A stretch of DNA of 64,000 nt from an uncultured Holdemanella sp. (GTDB taxonomy: Bacteria > Bacillota_I > Bacilli_A > Erysipelotrichales > Erysipelotrichaceae), in contig NZ_CAKVJB010000005.1 in NCBI RefSeq assembly GCF_934754935.1, positions 13,229 through 77,228 on the forward strand. Reading direction: 5' to 3'. Shown here piece after piece: positions 43,216 to 51,834 of the stretch (its first letter is position 1; every line of letters begins with the position of its first letter). Made by a program: the position numbers and the translations under genes. The notes under the pieces were generated by a model. The model was given only the letters and a program-made list of their open reading frames with translations. It ran no database searches and was not told where the DNA came from.

Positions 43216-43234
43216 ACCTGTCACTGACAGGTCT
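43214..43234. terminator. bidirectional terminator between Spx-like gene and tatD
   Basis: AGACCTGTC (43214-43222) and GACAGGTCT (43226-43234) form a perfect 9-bp stem with a 3-base loop. TTTCTTT follows on the plus strand and an AT-rich run on the other. Confidence 0.88.
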
Positions 43235-43238
43235 TTCT

Positions 43239-43988
43239 TTATCTAAAAATGGAATTGAAATTCTCCTCTATTTGTTTACACGCACTTACTTCATCAAGAT
43301 GTTTAATTTCACAAATCTTCTTTGCGACATATTCTACATACATAGGCTCATTTTCTTTACCTCTATATGGAACGGGTGTTAGATATGGAGAATCTGTTTC
43401 TGTAATAATTCTATCGATTGGGCATGCTTCTATACATTCAGGTGCTTGTCTAGCATTTTTAAAAGTGATAGGTCCCGCAAAAGAAATCATAGAATTCATT
43501 TTTAAACATTCCATCATCGTTTCTTTACTTCCACTAAAACAATGGAAGATGATTTTAGTTTTTGCGTATTGTTTTAAAATATCCATGCAGTCTTTTGTTG
43601 ATTCGCGCATATGAATAGAAATAGGAAGATTGTGTTTATTCGCAATTTGAATTTGTTTGATAAATAGCTCTTTTTGTAAATCATTAAAACTTGTATCCCA
43701 ATAGTAATCCAATCCAATTTCTCCTAAACAATCTAAGTATGGAGTTTGATCAATTAAATATTGAATTTCTTTTTCTTTTATCTCTTTAGCATCACTTGGA
43801 AACCATCCAAACGCGACTTTAAAGAATGGATACTTTTCCTTTATTTTTTTTGCACGTTCTAATTCTTCTGGACTCGTGCACATGATCATGCAAGATGTAA
43901 TATTCTTGGCTTGAATATTCTCTATGATTTCATCAATTCGAGTATATAAACGATCACAAGTGATGTGACAATGACTATCTGTATACAT
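43239..43988 (-). CDS. tatD: TatD family metal-dependent DNase
   Basis: The 249-residue TIM-barrel hydrolase has the N-terminal SHCHI (His6, His8), LGEIGLDYYWD, PISIHMRES, IIFHCFSGS and ITETDSPYLTPVPYRGKENEP, all metal- or substrate-site motifs of TatD/YcfH. These enzymes are 3'-5' exonucleases or D-aminoacyl hydrolase-like enzymes. The Firmicutes homologue is usually found near the origin. It is transcribed leftward, alone. Confidence 0.94.
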   Translation of the reverse strand: MYTDSHCHITCDRLYTRIDEIIENIQAKNITSCMIMCTSPEELERAKKIKEKYPFFKVAFGWFPSDAKEIKEKEIQYLIDQTPYLDCLGEIGLDYYWDTSFNDLQKELFIKQIQIANKHNLPISIHMRESTKDCMDILKQYAKTKIIFHCFSGSKETMMECLKMNSMISFAGPITFKNARQAPECIEACPIDRIITETDSPYLTPVPYRGKENEPMYVEYVAKKICEIKHLDEVSACKQIEENFNSIFR

Positions 43989-44040
43989 AAATAACCTTCT
44001 TTCTTAAAATAGTATATAATTGTGTTAAGTGAGGTGCAAC

Positions 44041-44472
44041 ATGAAAGTAAGTGTAGAATTAAATGTGAGTGATAAAGAGTTCTACAATGTGATGATGAAA
44101 TCATTGCAGGAAGAATTAAACCATGTTTCAAAGAAAAAATTGGAATTAAAAGAAGGATTGAAATATAAGAAAAAATCAACCCAAAGAAAAGGGGTTGGAT
44201 CTGAAATTACAGTGCATATTAAAAGATTGGTTCCAAATGAATTATATGTGGCAACCTTTAATACAGCCATTGATCATACAACGATTTCATATAAGATTGA
44301 AGCATTAAATGAATCAAAAATTAAAGTGACCTATGAAGAAGTATATGAAAATGTATCTTCTCAAAATGTTCCTGCTTGGAAACAAAAGATGGCGGAAAAG
44401 CAATCTATTAAGAAAGCTAAGAAGATGTTTAAAGAAATCGAAAAATTCATTTTAAATGAAAGAAACAAATAA
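44041..44472 (+). CDS. DUF3284 domain protein
   Basis: The 143-residue protein begins MKVSVELNVSDKEFYNVM, has a strand-rich core (GSEITVHIKRLVPNELYVATF, TISYKIEALNESKIKVTYEEVY) and ends in a basic helix. This matches the DUF3284 group, a START-like helix-grip fold. Its role is unknown; other members are found beside PTS genes. ATG 44041 is 6 bases after GAGGTG; the GTG at 44029 overlaps that ribosome site. Confidence 0.72.
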   Translation: MKVSVELNVSDKEFYNVMMKSLQEELNHVSKKKLELKEGLKYKKKSTQRKGVGSEITVHIKRLVPNELYVATFNTAIDHTTISYKIEALNESKIKVTYEEVYENVSSQNVPAWKQKMAEKQSIKKAKKMFKEIEKFILNERNK

Positions 44473-44490
44473 TGCAGACTATTCCATAAA

Positions 44491-44525
44491 AGAGGCCAAG
44501 TCTTCCATCTTGGTTTCTTTTTTTC
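44491..44525 (+). terminator. terminator after DUF3284 gene
   Basis: AGAGGCCAAG (44491-44500) pairs with CTTGGTTTCT (44509-44518), including two G-T pairs, followed by a long T run. Confidence 0.85.
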
Positions 44526-44541
44526 TATAAGTGCGTTATAA

Positions 44542-44570
44542 CGTTGGTGTAGAAAAGCTTTAACCCAACG
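44542..44570 (+). promoter_or_regulatory. leader hairpin before the 56-residue protein gene
   Basis: CGTTGG (44542-44547) and CCAACG (44565-44570) enclose AAAGCTTT. The hairpin ends 5 bases before AAAGGAGG, where it could affect translation. Confidence 0.4.
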
Positions 44571-44589
44571 AAAAAAGGAGGAATTGGAT

Positions 44590-44760
44590 ATGAAAAAGTT
44601 AGGTTATTTAGCAGGAGCATCATTATTGTTTGTTCCAATGCCTCTGTATGCAGCAGGAATTGGTTCTAGCAATCAAATTTTTACTCACACCGGATGGTTC
44701 TCAGTTATTTGCATGGCAACAATTGGTGTTGGAGTAGCAATTTGTTCAAAACATAAATAA
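44590..44760 (+). CDS. 56-residue exported or membrane miniprotein
   Basis: This short gene has an excellent ribosome site (AAAGGAGGAATT). It encodes a signal-like N-terminus (MKKLGYLAGASLLFVPMPLY then AAG), a short polar segment (GSSNQIFTHTGW) and a second hydrophobic helix (FSVICMATIGVGVAICS) ending in KHK. It has its own terminator (44772-44801). No family is recognised. It may be a two-span membrane peptide or, if cleaved after the Ala pair, a small C-anchored surface peptide. Confidence 0.7.
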   Translation: MKKLGYLAGASLLFVPMPLYAAGIGSSNQIFTHTGWFSVICMATIGVGVAICSKHK

Positions 44761-44771
44761 TAATAATGAAG

Positions 44772-44801
44772 AAGGAATACAGTAATTGTATCCCTTTTTC
44801 T
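44772..44801 (+). terminator. terminator after miniprotein gene
   Basis: AAGGAATACA (44772-44781) pairs with TGTATCCCTT (44787-44796) with one mismatch, followed by T-rich TTTCTTTT. Confidence 0.75.
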
Positions 44802-44857
44802 TTTGCGTTAAAGAATTTACAATAATAACATATGTTACCTACTTGTTTTGTGGATTG

Positions 44858-44866
44858 TGTTATACT
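44858..44866 (+). promoter_or_regulatory. extended -10 promoter of the Crp/Fnr regulator gene
   Basis: TGT-TATACT is an extended -10; no clear -35 is seen. GTTAACTAG just downstream is a small palindrome-like stretch near the start site. Confidence 0.45.
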
Positions 44867-44895
44867 GAGTTAACTAGTAGAGAAAGGGATTTTTT

Positions 44896-45552
44896 ATGGG
44901 CAGTAATTATTTAATAAAATTTCTTGAAGAAAAAGATGTGCCTACAGTTACAAAGAAAAGACATACATATTTAACATATTATGGATTAGAACAACAAGAT
45001 ACATATGTTTTAAAAGAAGGAGTTATTAAGACAAGTATAATTTTGCGTGATGGGCGCGAATTTAATATATCTTATATTAAAGGACCGGATATTATCTCGC
45101 TTTTAAAAGATGAAGTAAGTCAATATACATCGGCACCATTTAATGTTCGTATAGAAAGTGAAACAGCGACATTTTATCGTATTCCAAGAGTGTTATTTTG
45201 GGAATATGTAAACCAAGATCCAAAATTACAGGACTATGTAAATTCATATTATCGTAATAAATTAGCAGAAGCTATTTTTAGACAGCAACTTATGACAATG
45301 AATGGCAAAAATGGGGCGGTTTGTGCATTTATTTATCAATTAATTCCATTATTTGGAAGGGAAGTAAATAATGGTATTTTGATTGATTTCCAAGTCACAA
45401 ATGATGATATTGCAGGATTCTGTGGTATTTCTACAAGAAATAGTGTAAACCGTATTTTAAGAGGTTTACGTGAAGAAAATATCATCACAATGGTGAATCA
45501 AAAGATCGTTGTTTTAGACAAAGATTATTTAAAACAGTTTATTCAGGCATAA
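44896..45552 (+). CDS. Crp/Fnr family transcriptional regulator
   Basis: The 218-residue protein has a cyclic-nucleotide-binding-like N-terminal beta roll (YVLKEGVIKTSIILRDGREFNISYIKGPDIISL), a dimerisation helix (residues about 110-140) and a winged helix-turn-helix (QVTNDDIAGFCGISTRNSVNRILRGLREENII, about 165-197). No Cys cluster of the FNR type and no clear cAMP-phosphate-binding Arg are present, so the signal is unknown. It is monocistronic. The neighbouring genes are a miniprotein and convergent MATE pumps, so its regulon cannot be inferred. Confidence 0.85.
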   Translation: MGSNYLIKFLEEKDVPTVTKKRHTYLTYYGLEQQDTYVLKEGVIKTSIILRDGREFNISYIKGPDIISLLKDEVSQYTSAPFNVRIESETATFYRIPRVLFWEYVNQDPKLQDYVNSYYRNKLAEAIFRQQLMTMNGKNGAVCAFIYQLIPLFGREVNNGILIDFQVTNDDIAGFCGISTRNSVNRILRGLREENIITMVNQKIVVLDKDYLKQFIQA

Positions 45553-45563
45553 TACAAAACAAG

Positions 45564-45587
45564 GCGCAGAAGTTAATTCTGCGCTTT
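45564..45587. terminator. bidirectional terminator between regulator and MATE genes
   Basis: GCGCAGAA (45564-45571) and TTCTGCGC (45577-45584) form a perfect 8-bp stem followed by TTT on the plus strand and TTGTTTT on the minus strand. It overlaps the 3' end of the MATE gene. Confidence 0.85.
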
Positions 45588-46910
45588 AAATGGTTTTATG
45601 ATCTTTTGGTATGAATATAATAATTGACTGGCCATTAAGCACCAGATAATGGGTTCGCATAAACAAACACCTAAGTATTTAAATATCGGAACTAAAAATA
45701 TTGTAAACACGATTTTTCCAAGGAACTCAATTACACTCGAAATCAATGGTGTGATTTTATATCCAAAACCTTGAATCGCATTTCTTAAATTAAGTAAGAT
45801 ACTTAAAACTATAAAGAATGGGATGTTGATTTTTAAATACATAGCTCCATTTTTAAGTACGATAGGATTGTTTGATCCGGAAAGAAAATGAACTAAGTTT
45901 TCTGCAGAAAAGAAGATAAGAATACTTAAGAAAATTGGATAAATGATGCCACACATATTCGCAAGATGAACACCTTTTATAATACGACCATAGTTTTGTG
46001 CACCTTTATTTTGAGATACGAAGGTTGCCATAGAAGCGGCAAGAGTAGAAAGTGGAAGACAAAATAAAGACATCAACTTTCGTGCAGCTGTATGAGCAGC
46101 TATAATTTGTGTTCCAAGACTATTGATTCCTGTTTGAAGAATAATTGTACCGATAGATACAATGGAAAACATAAATCCCATTGAAAATCCTTGTCCCAAT
46201 AAATCATTAACCATATTCGACTCAATATGAAAGTGTTCTTTTTTTGGAATCAATATTTTAGCACTTCTCCAAATTAGAAAGAAACATATAATGGTAGATA
46301 TGCCTTGTGCAATAACAGTCGCAACAGCAGCTCCAAAGACACCCATATCAAGTATTGTGATACAAAGTATATCGAGTGCAATATTGATGATAGAAGAACA
46401 AAAAAGCACAATCAAAGGACGTAGACTATCTCCTATAGCTCGTAACATACCGGCTCCTAAATTATAGAACATGGTAATAATCAAGAAAGCTGAAATGCAA
46501 CGAATGTAGTTTAAAGAGTCGTGATAAATACTTTGTGGAGTTTTTAAAATGGTTAATAGGTAGGGCATTGAAAAATATGAAATGATTGTGATTGCGATTG
46601 AAATAATGAGCCCTAAGACTAAAGAAGCAGCAACACTTTTCTTTAATTCATCTTCGCTTTTTGACCCAAAATAACGAGCTGTAACAATACTAAAACCAGT
46701 TCCACAACCATTAGAAAACTGTACAATCAATTCAAAGATTGCGGCAGTGGCTCCCATGGCAGCCAGTGCATTATCGCCTAAAAAATGTCCAACTAATACA
46801 GTGTCAATTGTATTATAAAGTTGTTGAAATAGATTGGAAAAGAAAAGTGGAATCACAAAGAAAAGTAGTCCTTTTGCGATGCTTCCATGAGTTAAAGAAT
46901 GATTTTTCAT
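45573..46910 (-). CDS. MATE family efflux transporter (second of a coupled pair)
   Basis: The 445-residue protein has twelve predicted helices and MATE signatures in both halves (FFVIPLFFSNLFQQLYNTIDTV; GMLRAIGDSLRP; GFSMGFMFSIVSIG; VSQNKGAQNYGRI). MATE proteins export drugs or metabolites in exchange for Na+ or H+. ATG 46910 follows AAAGGAGG and overlaps the stop of the upstream MATE gene (ATGA); a longer frame to 46946 lies within that gene and is rejected. Confidence 0.9.
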   Translation of the reverse strand: MKNHSLTHGSIAKGLLFFVIPLFFSNLFQQLYNTIDTVLVGHFLGDNALAAMGATAAIFELIVQFSNGCGTGFSIVTARYFGSKSEDELKKSVAASLVLGLIISIAITIISYFSMPYLLTILKTPQSIYHDSLNYIRCISAFLIITMFYNLGAGMLRAIGDSLRPLIVLFCSSIINIALDILCITILDMGVFGAAVATVIAQGISTIICFFLIWRSAKILIPKKEHFHIESNMVNDLLGQGFSMGFMFSIVSIGTIILQTGINSLGTQIIAAHTAARKLMSLFCLPLSTLAASMATFVSQNKGAQNYGRIIKGVHLANMCGIIYPIFLSILIFFSAENLVHFLSGSNNPIVLKNGAMYLKINIPFFIVLSILLNLRNAIQGFGYKITPLISSVIEFLGKIVFTIFLVPIFKYLGVCLCEPIIWCLMASQLLYSYQKIIKPFKAQN

Positions 46911-48241
46911 GAAACAAGCCTCCTTTTTGAATATAGAATAAACCATGTTACTAAAACAATACCTTTTATGATGCTAGAAACAGAAATAGCCCACCATACA
47001 CCGTTAACACCTAAGAAATGCGAGAATACAAGGGCCATAGGAATTCTTGCGGAAGTAAAGACAATGGAAACAATACTTGGAGGTAATGTTTTACCTAATC
47101 CATTAAAAGCTCCTTGTGTTGCGATTTCTATGCACATGAAGAGTTGTGAGAATCCAAGTATAACTAGATAGTCAATTCCATATGGAAGGATATTAGGTTC
47201 GTGGATAAAACAAGAAAATATAGGACCCGGAAGGAAAATTAATATACATGAAGTAAGTAATCCCCATAAACCAACGACAAGCATCCCTGTTTTGTATCCT
47301 TTGCGAACACGATTATAGTTTTTTGCTCCATAATTTTGCGATGTGAACGCATTGATTGATGCACTAAATCCATCGGCAGCCATCCATGAAATAGATTCAA
47401 TTTGAGAACCTACTTTTTGAACGGCAACACTTATAGCACCAAAGCTAGAAATCAATCGTGCAATATACATAGAAATGCATGTGAATAACATGCTCTGAAT
47501 AGAAGGTGGAAAGCCTATCTTTAATATTTCAGATATGTGATTTTTATCGGGTTTGGATAATAAGTTTATTTCTTGGAATAAATCTAAGTTTTTAGCGTCA
47601 TACAAAAAAAATAAAGTAACAATGATTTGGGCGATAATGGTTGCCAGAGCAGCTCCAATGACTCTAAGATTAAATATAAAAATTAAAACAGGATCTAATA
47701 TAAGATTTAAAACTAAACCAGTTGTGGTTGCGATAAAAGTACTTTTTGAATGACCCGCAGCCGTTAGAATACCTGTGAAGATTTGATTCACAAACGAGAA
47801 AATAATAAATCCACATGTAATCCATAGATAATTTTGTGCGTCTTGAATAATTGTTGGATCTGTTAAATTAAAGAGTCGGATTAAATTCTTTTGAAAAACA
47901 ATAATAAGGATTCCATAAATCATCGCAAAAAAGATTGAGCTTTGAAATGCAGCTTCAATATAATTTTTGGTTTCCTTTTTATTATTAGCTCCTAGACTTT
48001 GTCCAACTAAAGCTTGAGAACCAATTTTAGGCATATTTACGAGTCCATTTGCCAAATACATAAAATTGCCAGATACCCCAACACTGGCAACGGCACCAGA
48101 CCCTAAAAATCCAATCCACAACATATCTACTAGGTTATATGCCATTTGAATAAAATAAGTGGCCATAATTGGAATTGCCAATAGGCTTAACGATTTAAAT
48201 ATAGGACCATGTAATAGGTCAACACTCTGATTTTTTTTCAT
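46907..48241 (-). CDS. MATE family efflux transporter (first of a coupled pair)
   Basis: The 444-residue MATE protein starts LLHGPIFKSLSLLAIPIMATYFIQMAYNLVDMLWIGFLGSGAVA and has GILTAAGHSKSTF and AFTSQNYGAKNYNR in equivalent positions of the two halves. It is a different subfamily from its partner (LVDMLWIG versus TIDTVLVG). The 4-base overlap with the next gene implies cotranscription and translational coupling. Whether the two form a functional pair is unknown. Confidence 0.9.
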   Translation of the reverse strand: MKKNQSVDLLHGPIFKSLSLLAIPIMATYFIQMAYNLVDMLWIGFLGSGAVASVGVSGNFMYLANGLVNMPKIGSQALVGQSLGANNKKETKNYIEAAFQSSIFFAMIYGILIIVFQKNLIRLFNLTDPTIIQDAQNYLWITCGFIIFSFVNQIFTGILTAAGHSKSTFIATTTGLVLNLILDPVLIFIFNLRVIGAALATIIAQIIVTLFFLYDAKNLDLFQEINLLSKPDKNHISEILKIGFPPSIQSMLFTCISMYIARLISSFGAISVAVQKVGSQIESISWMAADGFSASINAFTSQNYGAKNYNRVRKGYKTGMLVVGLWGLLTSCILIFLPGPIFSCFIHEPNILPYGIDYLVILGFSQLFMCIEIATQGAFNGLGKTLPPSIVSIVFTSARIPMALVFSHFLGVNGVWWAISVSSIIKGIVLVTWFILYSKRRLVS

Positions 48242-48274
48242 ACAGTGATTATTGTAGCAATTTTTTAAATATAA

Positions 48275-48311
48275 AACAAAAAAGAAATCTAAGATATGCT
48301 TAAATTTCTTT
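48275..48311 (-). terminator. terminator downstream of deoC
   Basis: On the minus strand AAAGAAATTTAAG (from 48311) pairs with CTTAGATTTCTTT (to 48281), including one G-U, with a 5-base loop and a following T-rich stretch. Confidence 0.82.
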
Positions 48312-48318
48312 TAAATAA

Positions 48319-48975
48319 TTATTGATTATATTCTTCTACGATTTGTACTGTTGCACTTGCACCAATTCGAGTAGCACCAGCCTCAATCATTTCTTTTACT
48401 TCAGTATATGAATGGATGCCACCAGCCGCTTTTACTTCAACATCATTTCCAACTGTATCTTTCATCAATTTCACATCTTCTTTTGTGGCTCCACCTGTGC
48501 CAAAACCAGTGCTTGTTTTAATGAAATCTGGTTTAACTTCTTTAGCGATTTCAGCGCATTTTTTGATTTCTTCTTTCGTTAGATAGCAATTTTCAAAAAT
48601 CACTTTAATTCCTTTGTTTTGTTCGTGACAAATATTTGTTAGAGTTTCCATCTCCTCTTTTACTTTGTCAAATTTGCCCATTTTCACATCGCCAACATTT
48701 AAGACATAGTCAATTTCATCTGCACCATCTTTTAATGCCTCTTTCGTTTCGTAAGCTTTTGTGTTTAATCCGCATTGTCCTAGTGGAAAACCCACAACAC
48801 TACAAACCATTACGTTTGTATCTTTTAGTAATTCCTTACAATAAGCAACCCATTCTTCGTTAACACAAACGCTTGCGGTATTTAATTCTCTTGCTTGTTG
48901 ACAAAGTGTATCAATGTCTTTTTTTGTGGCAAATGCCTTTAAAAATGTGTGATCGAAATATTTATTGAATTCCAT
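48319..48975 (-). CDS. deoC: deoxyribose-phosphate aldolase
   Basis: DeoC cleaves 2-deoxyribose-5-phosphate to acetaldehyde and glyceraldehyde-3-phosphate. The 218-residue protein has the Schiff-base lysine in DFIKTSTGFG (Lys153), VCSVVGFPLGQ, DEIDYVLNVG and VKAAGGI. Its ribosome site AGGAGG overlaps the stop of the regulator gene upstream, so it is in the regulator's operon, divergent from PTS genes. Usual nucleoside-salvage partners (deoD, deoB, pdp) are not present. Confidence 0.94.
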   Translation of the reverse strand: MEFNKYFDHTFLKAFATKKDIDTLCQQARELNTASVCVNEEWVAYCKELLKDTNVMVCSVVGFPLGQCGLNTKAYETKEALKDGADEIDYVLNVGDVKMGKFDKVKEEMETLTNICHEQNKGIKVIFENCYLTKEEIKKCAEIAKEVKPDFIKTSTGFGTGGATKEDVKLMKDTVGNDVEVKAAGGIHSYTEVKEMIEAGATRIGASATVQIVEEYNQ

Positions 48976-48984
48976 GATAACCTC

Positions 48985-51009
48985 CTATTTTTCGATATGT
49001 TTATCTATATATGAATATATTTCGGCTGGTGAATTTAAGCTTGCGATTTGATCAATACTTTTTTTCTTAGAGAAAATATTAAGCATATCATTTAATACAT
49101 GAATATGTTTCGTTTTATCTTCTGCACAAAGTACAAGAATAATTCTGGCGTTTTGACCATTTAAAAAAGGCACAGGTTCCTTGAATGTACACATTGATAC
49201 ATCTAATCGATTTACGCCATTTTCAATCGCAGAGTGTGCTAACACAAGATCATCAGCTAAAAACATATATAAGCCTTTATTTTTTTGATCATTTATGATG
49301 GCATTCACATAATCATGTGAAATAGAACCATCATCTAATAATGGTTGTGCTGAGATGTGAATAGCTTCTTCCCAGCTGACTTGTGAATTTACACATTGAA
49401 TATGGGACCCTTTCAAAAAGTCTAATAAACCTCGATCATAAGTTTTGTGAGGTACTTTTTGTACTTGTATACTTGAATAATAATCTTGTAGATTTTTATG
49501 GAAGTCATTTAATTGATCGGGATTAATATAATTTGATGCGATTTTCAAAATGTCATCAATTTGCATTTTTGCCTGTGGCTCTGTAGCCATACAATTTCTA
49601 AGTATTGCCACACGATCTTGATCTGTAAGTATTGGATGAACCATGATTAATCTTTGTTCATTGGCTAACATTACTGTTGAAATTACAACATCATAATCAT
49701 GATTTGGCCTATAACTACTGAGTGGTATGTTTTTGATTTCGGTTGCTTGTGGTACTAAAGTAGAAACTTCTTGGCGTAGCATATTTCCTGTTCCAATGCC
49801 ATTTGGGCAGATAATCATGATTCTAAATGCATGTTTATTCGCTTTTTGTGTAGGCATAAAAGCCCCAAAATGTAATGTTAGATAAGCAACTTCAGCGTCA
49901 GAAATTAAAGAATCTAAGTCACTTTCTAAGATTTTACAAGCACGTTTTGTAAGTTCAAATAATTCTTCATACTCAGTTTTTATGTTATTTAACATAGGAT
50001 TTCCAAGCTGTATACCATATTTAAAACGATATAGAGAAGTTTTTAAATGAGCATTGATCGCATTGATCAATTCTTCTTCGCGATCATAGAATACATAAGA
50101 GATTCTTTCAAATTCATGAACAAGGGCTTTGGCAATTTCATATGTTTTATCTTCTTCCTTCATTACATTTACAGGAATGGTTTGAAGTCTAGATCCTAGC
50201 AAGTGTAATGCAATATAAATTTTTTCATGATCTTTTAAATTTGGAAAATATTTATTGATTAGATGATATTCATTTGTTTCTATGATTTCTTCTTCATCCA
50301 TATCTGAAAATGAGATTTCATCATTTCTATTTTGGATTGTAGATAAAAAGACGGCTAGAGCAGGTAAAATGCCACTTACATATTCAGCGTGTAATTCAGA
50401 TTCAATCTTTTTAAGAGTATTCAATATATCATAGACTTTTTGAGCATCAAAAGTTTCAATTACATGATTTTCATAAAAATGCCAAAGACTAGGAAACAAC
50501 ATAAAGAAAACAGCTCTCTTTTTAATGATATCTCCATTAATGCGGTATCCATCTTTTATGTTGTAAGTAAGTTGAAGTGCATAATTCTCTAAGAAAGTAT
50601 CAACAGATTTTAAATCATTGATGATTGTGTTTCGGCTTACTTGGCAAATATCCATAAAATCTTCAATGTATAAAGGATGATTTCGCACGATTATAGTACA
50701 TATTTCAATGCGTTGTCTTTCTTCTGGTGTAAAGACCAATATGCTTTCACTTTTTGTTTGATTTAATGTTTTTTGTATGGCCTGGACTTGTTCTTTATGA
50801 AGAATGATTCCTTTTCCTCGTTCTTGAATAATAGGATCGATACCATTATCAATCAACCATTCGTTAATTTTTGAAATATCGTAATAAACACTTCTTTTAG
50901 AAACTTCTAAGTCATCCGCAAGATCTTGAATTTTTAAATATCCAGTTGTGTACATTACAATATTTAAAATTTCGGTACAACGTTTATCTAATGTATATGA
51001 AATTGACAT
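48985..51009 (-). CDS. PRD-domain transcriptional regulator with EIIB/EIIA-like modules (BglG/MtlR/UlaR type)
   Basis: The 674-residue protein has two N-terminal helix-turn-helix modules (TGYLKIQDLADDLEVSKRSVYYDI; DFMDICQVSRNTIINDL), two PTS regulation domains (for example HEKIYIALHLLGSRL and DAEVAYLTLHFGAF), an EIIB-like domain (MIICPNGIGTGNMLRQEV, about 408-425) and a C-terminal EIIA domain with the phospho-histidine region DDLVLAHSAIENGVN. Regulators of this build are DNA-binding activators switched by PTS phosphorylation. Position opposite an ascorbate-family PTS predicts control of that operon. Confidence 0.9.
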   Translation of the reverse strand: MSISYTLDKRCTEILNIVMYTTGYLKIQDLADDLEVSKRSVYYDISKINEWLIDNGIDPIIQERGKGIILHKEQVQAIQKTLNQTKSESILVFTPEERQRIEICTIIVRNHPLYIEDFMDICQVSRNTIINDLKSVDTFLENYALQLTYNIKDGYRINGDIIKKRAVFFMLFPSLWHFYENHVIETFDAQKVYDILNTLKKIESELHAEYVSGILPALAVFLSTIQNRNDEISFSDMDEEEIIETNEYHLINKYFPNLKDHEKIYIALHLLGSRLQTIPVNVMKEEDKTYEIAKALVHEFERISYVFYDREEELINAINAHLKTSLYRFKYGIQLGNPMLNNIKTEYEELFELTKRACKILESDLDSLISDAEVAYLTLHFGAFMPTQKANKHAFRIMIICPNGIGTGNMLRQEVSTLVPQATEIKNIPLSSYRPNHDYDVVISTVMLANEQRLIMVHPILTDQDRVAILRNCMATEPQAKMQIDDILKIASNYINPDQLNDFHKNLQDYYSSIQVQKVPHKTYDRGLLDFLKGSHIQCVNSQVSWEEAIHISAQPLLDDGSISHDYVNAIINDQKNKGLYMFLADDLVLAHSAIENGVNRLDVSMCTFKEPVPFLNGQNARIILVLCAEDKTKHIHVLNDMLNIFSKKKSIDQIASLNSPAEIYSYIDKHIEK

Positions 51010-51021
51010 AGCACTCTCTCC

Positions 51022-51654
51022 TTAAACCATGCTTTCTTTAACTTTTTTATGATAAGGTGTTCCTTTTAAGTTCTTTTTTGCTTTATTTAAATAGTAATTA
51101 GCTTGTTTTGCATCTGATAAATATTGATATTGCAAGCCAAGAAGATATTGTAGAATACCTTGCTGTTGATCATCTGGATGTTTTGATAAAAGTTCATTTA
51201 CAAGGGGAATGTCTTCACTTTTTTTCTCAATCAAAATGCGATACAACATACGATCATACGCAATTTCATCCTCATTACCTTTTCGTTCAATGATTTCTAA
51301 TAGTTTTTTAGATAATTCGACGTTTTGAGCATCCAAAAAGTAAAAGTATGTCATACTAGCTACTTGATAGGCTTGTGAATTATTTATATTTTGCGAAAGC
51401 AGAAATTCGACTTGTTTTGTGATTTCATTTGTATCTTGTTTCGAAATATATGTACGTAAAATATTATAGTTTTTTTCGTATTCAGAAAATAAGAATGTAT
51501 ATAGTGGAGTATTCATTTGTTGAATAGCCTTGTCATATTGTTCAGCATATATTTTTTTTAGAATAGATTGCCATAAGAAGCTTCGGATAAAAAATGGAAT
51601 GGCGATAGCACATAGGATAAGCGAAATTAATATAATTGCAGCTAATAGACTCAT
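51022..51654 (-). CDS. TPR-like protein with N-terminal membrane helix
   Basis: A 210-residue protein with one hydrophobic N-terminal helix (LLAAIILISLILCAIAIPFFI, residues 3-23) followed by all-helical repeats, among them a TPR-like ILQYLLGLQYQYLSDAKQANYYLNKA near the end. No enzyme motif is seen. It is the first gene of the leftward operon, 12 bases before the regulator gene, so a role linked to the regulator or the sugar is possible. I do not recognise a characterised family. Confidence 0.65.
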   Translation of the reverse strand: MSLLAAIILISLILCAIAIPFFIRSFLWQSILKKIYAEQYDKAIQQMNTPLYTFLFSEYEKNYNILRTYISKQDTNEITKQVEFLLSQNINNSQAYQVASMTYFYFLDAQNVELSKKLLEIIERKGNEDEIAYDRMLYRILIEKKSEDIPLVNELLSKHPDDQQQGILQYLLGLQYQYLSDAKQANYYLNKAKKNLKGTPYHKKVKESMV

Positions 51655-51686
51655 AGATCAAAGAAACCCCTTTCATAACCATCTTT

Positions 51687-51715
51687 AAAATAACAATTGT
51701 TAAAGATTTTATCAA
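51687..51715 (-). promoter_or_regulatory. leftward promoter of the TPR-regulator-deoC operon
   Basis: On the minus strand TTGATA (51715-51710), 17-base spacer, TATTTT (51692-51687). AAAGGGG serves as ribosome site before the TPR-like gene. Confidence 0.55.
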
Positions 51716-51745
51716 ATCCAAATTATTTCACGATAAGCAGCCTAG

Positions 51746-51785
51746 TTTGTGCAAGAAAAAGTATTTTATTCATATTTTGCACAAA
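51746..51785. promoter_or_regulatory. candidate operator for the PTS regulator
   Basis: TTTGTGCAA (51746-51754) and TTGCACAAA (51777-51785) are perfect inverted arms around 22 bases. The right arm contains the -35 hexamer of the PTS promoter. The same TTGTGCAA/TTGCACAA words recur at 51849-51867. Such half-sites resemble operators of MtlR/UlaR-type activators. Confidence 0.6.
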
Positions 51786-51804
51786 AAATATACGCGTATA
51801 TAAT
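51777..51804 (+). promoter_or_regulatory. promoter of the PTS operon
   Basis: TTGCAC (51777-51782), 16-base spacer, TATAAT (51799-51804). The poor -35 overlapping an operator arm fits an activated promoter. Confidence 0.65.
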
Positions 51805-51812
51805 GATAATAG

Positions 51813-51827
51813 TGTAAAACGCTTACA
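51813..51827 (+). promoter_or_regulatory. cre-like palindrome at the PTS start site
   Basis: TGTAAAACGCTTACA has TGTAA/TTACA arms and resembles a CcpA operator with one extra base. Its position at or just after the start site suits repression by preferred sugars. Confidence 0.4.
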
Positions 51828-51834
51828 GACAAGC

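Noticed and set aside
51813..51827. Calling the TGTAAAACGCTTACA site a definite cre
   Set aside because: It has one extra base relative to the consensus; kept only as a low-confidence cre-like palindrome.
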